From Chloroflexota bacterium (GTDB lineage: Bacteria > Chloroflexota > Anaerolineae > Anaerolineales > Anaerolineaceae): a stretch of DNA of 8,023 nt. The position numbers and the translations under genes were made by a program. This document shows positions 1 through 6,175 of this stretch, piece after piece. Under the pieces are notes generated by a model that had not been told where the DNA came from, did no database searches, and worked only from the letters and a program-made list of their open reading frames with translations. Every line of letters begins with the position of its first letter. Positions within the stretch are counted from its first letter, which is position 1. The stretch spans positions 1 through 8,023 of the forward strand of contig JAGVUS010000039.1 of the NCBI GenBank assembly GCA_019136175.1, given 5' to 3'.

Positions 1-545
1 ATGTATTGCGCCAATACATCCTTCCCCGTCCCGGTTTCACCGGTAATGAGAACGGATACCCCCGCACTTGCAGCTCGATCAGCCAGGGTTACAACGTTCC
101 GCATCTCCGTGCTTTTGCCAACAATGAATTTCACTTGCTGGTATTGGGTACGCCGAAGATGCTCAAGTTCCTGGCGCATCGCTATTACTTCCGTCGCTCT
201 TTTTAGTGATTGCTCAAGCTGATTGAATTGAATGGGTTTGGATAGAAAATCATGAGCCCCATTCTTCATTGCATCAACAGCCATCTGGATATCACCGTAG
301 GCTGTGATGAGAATGATGGGGGGTCTAAGTGGAAGATGAGCCGTTTCATAGAGTAAATTCGGTCCATATCCATCAGGTAACTGGACATCCAAAAGGACCA
401 CATCGCCGTCCCCGCGCGAAAGGAAATGCCGTGCTTCAGCCAGAGTGGATGCCCCTACAACCTCGTACCCCTTTTTGATTAAAAATTCACCGATGAATTG
501 ACGTGCATTTTCTTCATCGTCCACAATTAATACAGTGATCGCCAT
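1..545 (-). CDS. NtrC-family sigma-54-dependent response regulator (3' part outside window)
   Basis: This is the last gene of the minus-strand operon. Its ATG is at 545-543 and it runs off the window at position 1, leaving 181 codons visible. Residues 1-120 form a receiver domain: the acidic pocket is D9/D10/E11, the phosphoacceptor is D53 in LLDVQLPDGYG, the switch Thr is T81 in ITAYGD, and the conserved Lys is K103 in SKP. A linker helix follows, then the start of an AAA+ sigma-54 interaction domain (VGKS at 142-145, Walker A GETGTGKD at 169-176). The GAFTGA loop, Walker B and DNA-binding domain lie beyond the window. The start is one base after the kinase stop (TAACATG), so translation is probably coupled. 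In this family, phosphorylation by the partner kinase promotes oligomerisation and ATP-driven remodelling of the sigma-54 holoenzyme. The adjacent kinase and rpoN fit that role. Target genes cannot be inferred beyond probable self-regulation. Confidence 0.96.
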   Translation of the reverse strand, partial: MAITVLIVDDEENARQFIGEFLIKKGYEVVGASTLAEARHFLSRGDGDVVLLDVQLPDGYGPNLLYETAHLPLRPPIILITAYGDIQMAVDAMKNGAHDFLSKPIQFNQLEQSLKRATEVIAMRQELEHLRRTQYQQVKFIVGKSTEMRNVVTLADRAASAGVSVLITGETGTGKDVLAQY

Positions 546-546
546 G

Positions 547-1917
547 TTATTCTCCTTCAAACACCGGGAGAAACACGCGAAATACAGTTCCACCCGGAAA
601 CGAATTCACTGTAATTGTACCCTGATGCGCCGTAACGATCCTTTTTGTTAAGGCTAAGCCCAACCCGGTACCCTGCGGCTTGGTTGTAAGAAATGGTTCA
701 AATAATCGCTCCCGGACATCGTCCGGAATCCCCGGTCCATTGTCAGACACAGCCACTTCAACTTGCGGACGATTCATAATCGCATCGCTGGTGGATATTC
801 GAATTGCCAATGTCCCACCATCTTTTTCCATTGCTTCCACAGCATTACTGATGAGATTGATAAACACCTGTTCCAGGAGTTGGGGATCACCGGTAACACG
901 TGGGATTTCTGGTTCCATTTGGAAAAAAGATTGTACCTTGACCCTCGCCATTTTAGGACGCCATCGGTCAAGTATTCGTTGAAGAAGAATGCGGAGATCG
1001 ACTGCCTCCAAATTCGGGGTAAACGGTCTTGAAAATGCCAAGACTCGCTCAAATAAATTTGTTAGTCGAGTGCAATCATTTTGCATTCTTGCAACTACAT
1101 CGCGATTGGGATCATCATCACCCAGTTGACTGTCCAACAATTGTAAACCAGCCGATAAATTGTTGATGGGATTTCTTACCTCGTGGGCAAAAATGGCAGT
1201 AAATTCTCCCAAAAGCGCCCGGTTTTCCAGTTGTTGGGCGCGAGCCCGGCTTTGAATCTGTTCGCTCAGGTCTTTTATAAATATCAGAATGGCAAGTAAT
1301 TCCTCTTCAATCTGATTGGGGATCACTTGAATTTGAGCCGGGAAGGTTTCCCCATTGCGCCGATGCAATCCCGATGCTCTCAGATTCAATGATGGCACTC
1401 CATGGCTTGCATTCTCCAAGGACGCCATCAATCTCTCGGCGCCGATCATTACATTTTCCACATATTGACCCAGCACCTCTTCTTTGGTATATCCAAGCAG
1501 AACTTCTGCCGATGGATTGATCTCAATGACTCTGAATTCATGATCGAGGATTAATACTCCCTCCTGCGCAGAGTCAATAATACTTTTCTGAATAGCCAGG
1601 TGGCGGTTTGATTCCAGTATCTGGTTGTTTAAATTCTGATTTAGGATTCTGTGCTGTAAAACCTCACTGATAATTCTCCCCGCAATTTCCAACAATTGAT
1701 GGGTGACCTCCATGTCACTGGGTTGCTCATCATTGCAGCCGACGACAAGCAGCCCTGATAATGCTGGCAGATATCCCAATGGCGTAGAAGCCAGATATGC
1801 TGCGTTTGTAATTCGGGCTTGCCGGTGTAATTCTGACATCACGCGTTTACCCGGAACCCAGGAGGTTGTCTTTCCCAACTGGATGAAATCGGCAGAACTT
1901 AATTGCTCCGGCAACAC
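547..1917 (-). CDS. NtrB-like sensor histidine kinase (GAF remnant, PAS, HisKA, HATPase)
   Basis: A 456-residue soluble histidine kinase read from a GTG at 1917, with no membrane segments. Residues 1-88 look like the C-terminal part of a GAF-like domain (ITNAAYLASTPLG, then LSGLLVVG). A PAS domain covers about 107-218 (IIDSAQEGVLILD, then INPSAEVLLGYTKEEVLG). The H-box is FAHEVRNPINNL with phosphoacceptor H245. The N-box has N354/N358 (FINLISNAVEAM), the G1 box is D392-NGPGI, the F-box is LFEPFLTTK (405-413) and the G2 box is GTGLGL (416-421). The H-box and LFEPFLTTK are typical of NtrB/AtoS-type kinases that partner NtrC-type regulators, and such a regulator is the next gene. The GTG has only a weak AGG upstream, and the N-terminus begins in mid-domain. 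The true protein is therefore probably fused to the upstream PAS frame, with a one-base frame break near 1914. The signal sensed is unknown; a cytosolic ligand or redox cue is possible. Confidence 0.93.
   Translation of the reverse strand: MLPEQLSSADFIQLGKTTSWVPGKRVMSELHRQARITNAAYLASTPLGYLPALSGLLVVGCNDEQPSDMEVTHQLLEIAGRIISEVLQHRILNQNLNNQILESNRHLAIQKSIIDSAQEGVLILDHEFRVIEINPSAEVLLGYTKEEVLGQYVENVMIGAERLMASLENASHGVPSLNLRASGLHRRNGETFPAQIQVIPNQIEEELLAILIFIKDLSEQIQSRARAQQLENRALLGEFTAIFAHEVRNPINNLSAGLQLLDSQLGDDDPNRDVVARMQNDCTRLTNLFERVLAFSRPFTPNLEAVDLRILLQRILDRWRPKMARVKVQSFFQMEPEIPRVTGDPQLLEQVFINLISNAVEAMEKDGGTLAIRISTSDAIMNRPQVEVAVSDNGPGIPDDVRERLFEPFLTTKPQGTGLGLALTKRIVTAHQGTITVNSFPGGTVFRVFLPVFEGE
1899..1917 (-). 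other. 19-base out-of-frame overlap, probable frameshift junction in the sensor kinase
   Basis: The PAS frame reads ATG TGT TGC CGG AGC AAT TAA here, while the kinase frame reads GTG TTG CCG GAG CAA TTA. Moving from the first frame to the second needs one extra base (for example TGTTG restored to TGTTTG) or a -1 slip. No X-XXY-YYZ slippery heptamer is visible, so programmed frameshifting is not supported. Upstream in the kinase frame there is a TGA at 1938-1936, so the kinase cannot extend further by itself. Confidence 0.7.
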
Positions 1918-2396
1918 ATGACTACCTGAATTCCTTCATCCAATATCTGTTCAAATTCTTGTAATTCGTTCAGATGAAGCAATTGAAGAATTTGTTGGAA
2001 AGATTGTGTTTGCCTTTGTTTTAACCGGGTGGGATGGGTATTGACCGGAGAAATCATGATTACCAATTGCTTGCCGCGTGTATCCAGGTCGCTGGAATAT
2101 GCAATGACAGAAAGCGGCGGACGATTTCTCCGTAGTATTTGTCCTTCCCATTCCATCATTTCACCAGCCAGTTCCATCCCCCCAACAAACAGGTCATGAA
2201 TTCTCATGCCCTTGATATCAGTCAATGAATATGCAGTTAGTTTCAGGAATGAACTATTGGCGTAAGCAAATTTTTGATCATTTAGATCAAACACAAGAAG
2301 TGGTTCAGTAAATAAATCAAAAACTCCCAGGTTGATTCCGGGATCATCAAGAATTCGTCCGAATGAGAAAAAAGGATTGGTTTTTCGTTGTGTCAT
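1899..2396 (-). CDS. PAS-domain protein, probably the severed N-terminus of the downstream sensor kinase
   Basis: A 165-residue frame with its ATG at 2396-2394, one base after the rpoN stop (TGAAATG), so reinitiation is likely. Residues about 23-118 form a PAS fold: GVFDLFTEPLLVFDLND, YANSSFLKLTAYSLTDIKG, and a closing strand QLVIMISPV. Residues 125-160 are helical and resemble the linker and first helix of a GAF domain (FEQILDEGIQVV). The frame then ends abruptly with CCRSN and a TAA at 1901-1899. The next frame (GTG at 1917) resumes in what looks like the middle of a GAF domain. Adding one base near 1914 would join them as ...VVMC-LPEQL... to give about 616 residues with PAS-GAF-PAS-HisKA-HATPase order. 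As it stands the peptide lacks any output domain. Three explanations are open: sequencing or assembly indel, real mutation, or a genuinely split two-protein sensor. I cannot choose from the sequence alone. Confidence 0.8.
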   Translation of the reverse strand: MTQRKTNPFFSFGRILDDPGINLGVFDLFTEPLLVFDLNDQKFAYANSSFLKLTAYSLTDIKGMRIHDLFVGGMELAGEMMEWEGQILRRNRPPLSVIAYSSDLDTRGKQLVIMISPVNTHPTRLKQRQTQSFQQILQLLHLNELQEFEQILDEGIQVVMCCRSN

Positions 2397-2397
2397 T

Positions 2398-3810
2398 TCA
2401 ATGGTTATACCCCGGTTCTGGATGACGTAAATGAGCGGGAAGAATCCCCTCCATGGCTCGATATTTCGCTACTGTCCTTCTGGCTACCCGATACCCCTCC
2501 CTGGATAACATCTCCACAAGTTCAGAATCACTCAACGGCCGCGCTTCTCTCGCGATAATTTCCCTCAAAACCGTTCGCACATTTAGACTCCGATCAAAGA
2601 ACATGGAAAGGGGAACAATCCTGCCATTTGGAAGTTGAACTGTTTTGTTCGTCACTGCCCTGGATACCGTCGATTCATGAACTTCCAAGTCTTGAGACAT
2701 CTGCGCCCTGGTAAATGGTATCAGGCTTTTTTCTCCATATTGGATAAATGATCTTTGGATCATCACCAATTTTTGCATCATGCGGCGGATGGTATGGTTC
2801 CTTTGTTGCAGGCACTTCACAAACAACCCGGCTCGATCCAGGTCGCTCCGTAATCCCTCCTGGGTTTCCCCTTCCGTTTGCTTGATCGCCTGCCTGTACA
2901 AGGGGTTGACTCGTAAATATCCGCCAATCGGTATGATGATTTCCACAACCAGCGCTTTCTCTGGATCATTGTTGAGATACGAAATAATAATATCAGGACG
3001 ATGATACACTTCGCCCCGGTTGGGATTAACTTGTTGGGAATCTCCCCAGTGCGTCCGGGCAGGAAATGGATTGAGATTATCACTGATAAAGCGCATGGCT
3101 TCAGCAATTTTTGCCACCGTAACACCCATCTGCCGCGCCAGATCCGAATAATGTTGCCGACTCATGGATGTAATCCCTGCCTCAACAATTTTTCTTGCCA
3201 GCACCGGCACCATTCCAGTCTCGGAAAGGACATCAAGCTGGATCAGCAATGCATCCTGCGTGGAGCAGGACCCAACACCAATTGGATCCGCACGGCGGAT
3301 AACATTATGGACAGCGTTAACCCGATCCAATGGAACATGAAAATAGCGCATAACCTCCAACGGGGTAATGGTAAGCAATCCATCATCATCAAAATGTGAG
3401 CAAATGAAGGCTGCCAACTTGTGATCTTCCGACTCAAGTTCGGGTATCACCTGACGCAGCACGTACTCTGCCAGATTTTCTACCTGGGATGAAAATTGAT
3501 CTTCAGGATAATCATCTTGATACGTATCTCCCGTTGCATAAAATTCATCCCGCGGTGATATATACACAATGGGTTCAAGGCTTTGATCGTTTTGAGGAGT
3601 GCTGCATACAGGACAATTCCCCCCTTTTGGTAATACACGGTGACACATGGGACACCGGCGCTCATCCACCAACTCCAACGCTGGATTGGCTGATAACTCA
3701 GCATCTATTTGTTGACGCAATTCATCCACCGTCAGGCTCAACAAAGTCATTGTTTGCGCCAGATGGGCAGTCGTTAAAGGACGAAGGGTGTGGGTCTGGT
3801 ATTGGAACAT
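2398..3810 (-). CDS. rpoN: RNA polymerase sigma-54 factor with N-terminal CxxC zinc-ribbon-like insert
   Basis: A 470-residue sigma-54 of normal family length, starting at the ATG at 3810-3808 with an AGGGA Shine-Dalgarno at 3821-3817. Region I, which contacts the activator and promoter -12, is at about 1-50 and ends in the typical ELSANPALELVDE. The core-binding region spans about 105-310 and includes FICSHFDDDGLL, RADPIGVGSCSTQDALLIQ and NLNPFPAR. A helix-turn-helix lies at about 371-387 (MSQDLEVHESTVSRAV). The RpoN box is at 443-451 (ARRTVAKYR), which in this family reads the -24 element. The usual Glu after the box is Ala452 here. Unusually, residues 53-69 carry two CxxC pairs (CPMC and CPVC, nine residues apart) where many sigma-54 proteins have a variable acidic Region II. 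This looks like a small zinc ribbon. The gene leads the operon that encodes a kinase and an NtrC-type activator, and it has its own sigma-54-type promoter. Confidence 0.97.
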   Translation of the reverse strand: MFQYQTHTLRPLTTAHLAQTMTLLSLTVDELRQQIDAELSANPALELVDERRCPMCHRVLPKGGNCPVCSTPQNDQSLEPIVYISPRDEFYATGDTYQDDYPEDQFSSQVENLAEYVLRQVIPELESEDHKLAAFICSHFDDDGLLTITPLEVMRYFHVPLDRVNAVHNVIRRADPIGVGSCSTQDALLIQLDVLSETGMVPVLARKIVEAGITSMSRQHYSDLARQMGVTVAKIAEAMRFISDNLNPFPARTHWGDSQQVNPNRGEVYHRPDIIISYLNNDPEKALVVEIIIPIGGYLRVNPLYRQAIKQTEGETQEGLRSDLDRAGLFVKCLQQRNHTIRRMMQKLVMIQRSFIQYGEKSLIPFTRAQMSQDLEVHESTVSRAVTNKTVQLPNGRIVPLSMFFDRSLNVRTVLREIIAREARPLSDSELVEMLSREGYRVARRTVAKYRAMEGILPAHLRHPEPGYNH

Positions 3811-3816
3811 GGTTTA

Positions 3817-3821
3817 TCCCT
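3817..3821 (-). promoter_or_regulatory. Ribosome binding site of rpoN
   Basis: AGGGA on the minus strand with six bases before the ATG at 3810-3808. It supports this start for rpoN. Confidence 0.7.
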
Positions 3822-3830
3822 GCAATTATT

Positions 3831-3859
3831 AGTATACGTATTATTGGGAAAGGATGCAA
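3831..3859 (-). promoter_or_regulatory. Possible overlapping sigma-70 promoter for rpoN
   Basis: TATACT (3836-3831) lies 17 bases from TTGCAT (3859-3854) on the minus strand. The -10 is good but the -35 matches only TTG of TTGACA, and those bases are also the -12 element of the sigma-54 motif. It could provide the basal rpoN expression that an autoregulated sigma factor would need. The leader would be only about 14 bases. Confidence 0.35.
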
Positions 3860-3870
3860 GTTTTATGCCA
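3854..3870 (-). promoter_or_regulatory. Sigma-54 (-24/-12) promoter of the rpoN operon
   Basis: The minus strand reads TGGCATAAAACTTGCAT. This matches the sigma-54 consensus TGGCAC-N5-TTGC(A/T) with exact GG-N10-GC spacing and a single mismatch (T for C at the end of the -24 element). The expected transcription start is near 3844, which gives a leader of about 33 bases containing the rpoN ribosome binding site. A sigma-54 promoter in front of rpoN, in an operon that also encodes an NtrC-type activator, implies positive autoregulation. The motif match is seen directly; its use as a promoter is inferred. Confidence 0.75.
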
Positions 3871-3876
3871 GCGGTT

Positions 3877-3906
3877 TTAAGAAATCGTGTTTATCTAATG
3901 TATAAT
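3877..3906 (+). promoter_or_regulatory. Candidate housekeeping promoter for the peptidase-hflX block
   Basis: A perfect TATAAT sits at 3901-3906, with a weak -35 TTAAGA (3877-3882, 18-base spacer). The expected start is near 3913, giving a leader of about 70 bases before the TTG start of the peptidase. The surroundings are AT-rich, so the -10 match alone is modest evidence. Direction and position suit the plus-strand genes. Confidence 0.4.
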
Positions 3907-3914
3907 CTATAAGG

Positions 3915-3931
3915 AAAATCATGTAGATTTT
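3915..3931. promoter_or_regulatory. Perfect inverted repeat AAAATC-N5-GATTTT, candidate activator or repressor operator
   Basis: The sequence AAAATC ATGTA GATTTT is a 17-bp dyad with perfect six-base arms. Its centre (3923) is about 79 bp upstream of the expected sigma-54 start for rpoN. That is within the usual range for upstream activator sites bound by NtrC-type dimers. It is also about 10 bp downstream of the predicted start of the divergent plus-strand transcript, where a bound protein could block transcription. Looser AATC/GATT half sites occur nearby (3883-3886, 3904-3907, 3935-3938, 3954-3957). The symmetry is seen directly; the binding protein is inferred. Confidence 0.45.
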
Positions 3932-3969
3932 ATGAATCATCAGGTGCATAAGTGATTACTACAAAGAAT

Positions 3970-3975
3970 AAGGAA
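3970..3975 (+). promoter_or_regulatory. Ribosome binding site that decides the TTG start of the peptidase
   Basis: AAGGAA lies eight bases before the TTG at 3984-3986. This start begins directly at a basic, hydrophobic N-terminal segment. The first in-frame ATG comes well inside the domain (residue 73), so TTG is the best start. Confidence 0.65.
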
Positions 3976-3983
3976 TTCCAACA

Positions 3984-4892
3984 TTGCGCCAAAAACTAAT
4001 CACACTCCTCTCATTGGGTGGATTGATTGCAGTTATCCTTGCAAGTTACCGGATTGGACAAAGTCTCGTTTCCATCACATCACCAACCTGCCAACCGCCA
4101 ACCGAATTCAACGCAGAGAGAGCCCTTGATGATTTAGAGTATCAGGTATCCCTCGGACCAAGAACTCCTGGAAGCGATGCTCATCGTAAAGCAATCGAGT
4201 GGATGACATCTGAATTAAGTGGGTATGGATGGAATGTCGATATCCAGGAATCCGAATATCAATCCTATACAGTAAAGAATGTCATTGCTCGAATGGGCGA
4301 TGGTGCTGATTGGATATTAATAGGAGCTCACTATGACTCCAGATTCCGGGCAGATAGCGATCCCATCCCCGATAATCAAAGCCTGCCCGTACCGGGAGCG
4401 AATGATGGGGCTTCGGGTGTGGCTGTTTTAATGGAGTTGGCAAGAACTCTCCAGCCGCGACCCGAACAAACCATCTGGTTGGTCTTTTTCGATTTTGAAG
4501 ACCAGGGCAGAATTGATTCCATGAATTGGATCATTGGTTCCACTTCCTTTGCCGAATCCCTTTCGGGAAGACCAAATGCGGTCGTTATACTGGATATGAT
4601 TGGGGATGCATCCCTCAATATTTATCAGGAGATAAATTCAGACCCAGACCTCACGGCATCCATATGGGCAAAAGCCAATGAGTTGGGGTATGGTGATCAC
4701 TTCATCTCAGAACCCAGGTACCGGATATTGGATGACCACATCCCCTTTCTTAATAACAATATTCCTGCAGTCGATATCATCGATTTCGATTATCTCTATT
4801 GGCATACAATCAACGATACACCAGACAAAACATCAGCAGAAAGCCTTAAGATTGTAGGCAGGACAATTTGGCACTGGATTATGGATGAGTAG
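3984..4892 (+). CDS. M28-family metallohydrolase resembling secreted glutaminyl cyclase
   Basis: A 302-residue protein from a TTG start. Residues 1-25 are a short basic tip plus hydrophobic helix (KLITLLSLGGLIAVILASY), a signal anchor or signal peptide, so the enzyme acts outside the membrane. The rest is an M28/glutaminyl-cyclase alpha/beta-hydrolase-like zinc fold. Visible elements are GAHYDSR (H116, D118), GANDGASG (D141), FFDFEDQG (E172, D173), LDMIGD (D204, D208), DDHIPF (H252) and YWHT (W273, H274). By analogy with glutaminyl cyclases, D141, D173 or E172, and H252 would bind zinc, with E172 and D204 catalytic. The DDHIPF and FFD-acidic-acidic motifs fit that branch better than typical two-zinc aminopeptidases. 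Activity could be N-terminal pyroglutamate formation or aminopeptidase action on short peptides; the sequence alone does not decide. It heads the plus-strand block, 39 bases before the kinase. Confidence 0.85.
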   Translation: MRQKLITLLSLGGLIAVILASYRIGQSLVSITSPTCQPPTEFNAERALDDLEYQVSLGPRTPGSDAHRKAIEWMTSELSGYGWNVDIQESEYQSYTVKNVIARMGDGADWILIGAHYDSRFRADSDPIPDNQSLPVPGANDGASGVAVLMELARTLQPRPEQTIWLVFFDFEDQGRIDSMNWIIGSTSFAESLSGRPNAVVILDMIGDASLNIYQEINSDPDLTASIWAKANELGYGDHFISEPRYRILDDHIPFLNNNIPAVDIIDFDYLYWHTINDTPDKTSAESLKIVGRTIWHWIMDE

Positions 4893-4931
4893 CATTTGGC
4901 AAAAATCAAAACATGACGTAAACTAATAAGC

Positions 4932-6155
4932 ATGAGTGAGATTGAATTCCTCCATCAAATTCGTCCCATATGGTTGAACCGCATCACCCTCAATCTTGCC
5001 AAGGCAAGCGGTATTCGACAAAATGTACGGGACCAAATGGAGGATTTTTTTGATCGCCTTGAACAATTTCTAGAAACAGGTGATACCAGTTGGTTGGACC
5101 CAATCCTGAAATCCTGGTCTGAGGCTCAAACACAATCAGACCTTGAAAGTGGTCAGAGTGACCTCATCCCATTTGTTGAATCCATCATGTTAACCACACA
5201 TGATATCTGCCGGGAAATCCTGGATCCCACAACCGCAAACGACCTCATGGGAGCATTGTTACCCGCTTTTGGTTATGCATTTCAAACCATTTCGCGGTTT
5301 GAAACTCTGGCGAAAATTGACTATATATCAAACCAATTAGACGAAGTGCGCCAAACTCTGGAAAAGTTGGATCGGAGTAAATCTGATTTTATTGCTGTTG
5401 CTGCCCATGAATTAAAGACACCATTGACCCTGATCGAAGGATATTCATCCATGTTGAGGGACGCCCTCTCAAATAAACAATTTACGCAGGAAGAGAGCGA
5501 TCTGTTGGATGGAATCAGTATGGGTTCAAAAAGACTGCGGTCAATCATCGACGATATGATTGATGTATCCATGATTGACAACAATCTCCTGCAGCTTTCC
5601 TTCCAACCCATCTGGGTCAATCGCCTGTTTGCAGTGCTTGAAACAGAATTTCAACCCATTATTCAAACCCGGCAATTAACGCTGACCCTGCAGCCTTTTC
5701 CAGGCAGCAATGAAATGACATTTGGTGATCCCGAACGATTACTGCAGGTTTTTCGGAACGTCCTTTCCAACGCAATCAAATTTACACCCGATGGCGGGCG
5801 AATTATGGTAAATGGTCGGAAATTGCCTGGTTTTCTTGAGGTCATCATTTCAGATTCCGGGATTGGGATTGCACCAGACGATCAAATGATCATCTTTGAT
5901 AAATTTGGGCGGATTGGCAATTCCGCCTTGCATTCCAGCAGTAAAACAAAATTTAAAGGAGGGGGACCCGGTTTGGGTTTACACATTGCCCGTGGAATTG
6001 TACAATCTCATGGCGGCGAAATTTGGGTGGAATCACCCGGTTACGATGAAGTTACATGTCCCGGTTCCACATTCCACATCCTGATCCCTGTTCACACTCA
6101 CCCCCCCGACGATAAAACCGCGAAATTATTTACAGCTTTACAAAATCCCACCTGA
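4932..6155 (+). CDS. Soluble sensor histidine kinase with all-helical N-terminal domain
   Basis: A 407-residue kinase with no transmembrane segment. Residues about 10-125 are helical and unlike PAS or GAF. They vaguely recall the RsbRD-type N-terminal helical domain, which is a weak guess. A short coiled coil (about 130-150, LDEVRQTLEKLDRSK) leads into the H-box FIAVAAHELKTPLTLIEGY with H159. The ATPase domain has the N-box NVLSNAIKFTPDGG (N276, N280), G1 DSGIGI (D308), F-box IFDKFGRI and G2 GGGPGLGLHIARGIV (from 343). This H-box and ATPase style is that of EnvZ/PhoR-like kinases, not the NtrB type of the divergent operon. No response regulator is beside it, so its partner is encoded elsewhere. 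It may instead act on an unlinked regulator shared with other kinases. The ATG at 4932 has no convincing Shine-Dalgarno, so translation may depend on coupling with the upstream gene. Confidence 0.93.
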   Translation: MSEIEFLHQIRPIWLNRITLNLAKASGIRQNVRDQMEDFFDRLEQFLETGDTSWLDPILKSWSEAQTQSDLESGQSDLIPFVESIMLTTHDICREILDPTTANDLMGALLPAFGYAFQTISRFETLAKIDYISNQLDEVRQTLEKLDRSKSDFIAVAAHELKTPLTLIEGYSSMLRDALSNKQFTQEESDLLDGISMGSKRLRSIIDDMIDVSMIDNNLLQLSFQPIWVNRLFAVLETEFQPIIQTRQLTLTLQPFPGSNEMTFGDPERLLQVFRNVLSNAIKFTPDGGRIMVNGRKLPGFLEVIISDSGIGIAPDDQMIIFDKFGRIGNSALHSSSKTKFKGGGPGLGLHIARGIVQSHGGEIWVESPGYDEVTCPGSTFHILIPVHTHPPDDKTAKLFTALQNPT

Positions 6156-6175
6156 TATTTTCACAACGGAGCGAT

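Noticed and set aside
1..222. Plus-strand open frame of 73 residues at the left edge
   Set aside because: It is antisense to the receiver/AAA+ regulator, whose minus-strand reading shows intact D9/D10/D53/K103 and Walker A motifs; the plus frame has no recognisable protein features.
1899..1938. Programmed -1 ribosomal frameshift joining the PAS and kinase frames
   Set aside because: A -1 shift is the right direction, but no slippery heptamer or clear downstream stem is visible, so an indel or gene split is simpler.
3489..3905. Plus-strand open frame of 138 residues over the rpoN start and intergenic region
   Set aside because: It lies antisense to well-conserved rpoN codons, has no ribosome binding site I can support and resembles no protein family.
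3935..3957. AATCA-N13-TGATT inverted repeat
   Set aside because: The arms are only five bases with a long AT-rich loop; such a pair is expected by chance here. It is mentioned only as possible half sites beside the stronger dyad.
4893..4931. Terminator or promoter between peptidase and kinase
   Set aside because: The 39-base gap has no stem-loop with a T-run and no -10/-35 or -24/-12 pair that I can support, so continuous transcription is the default.
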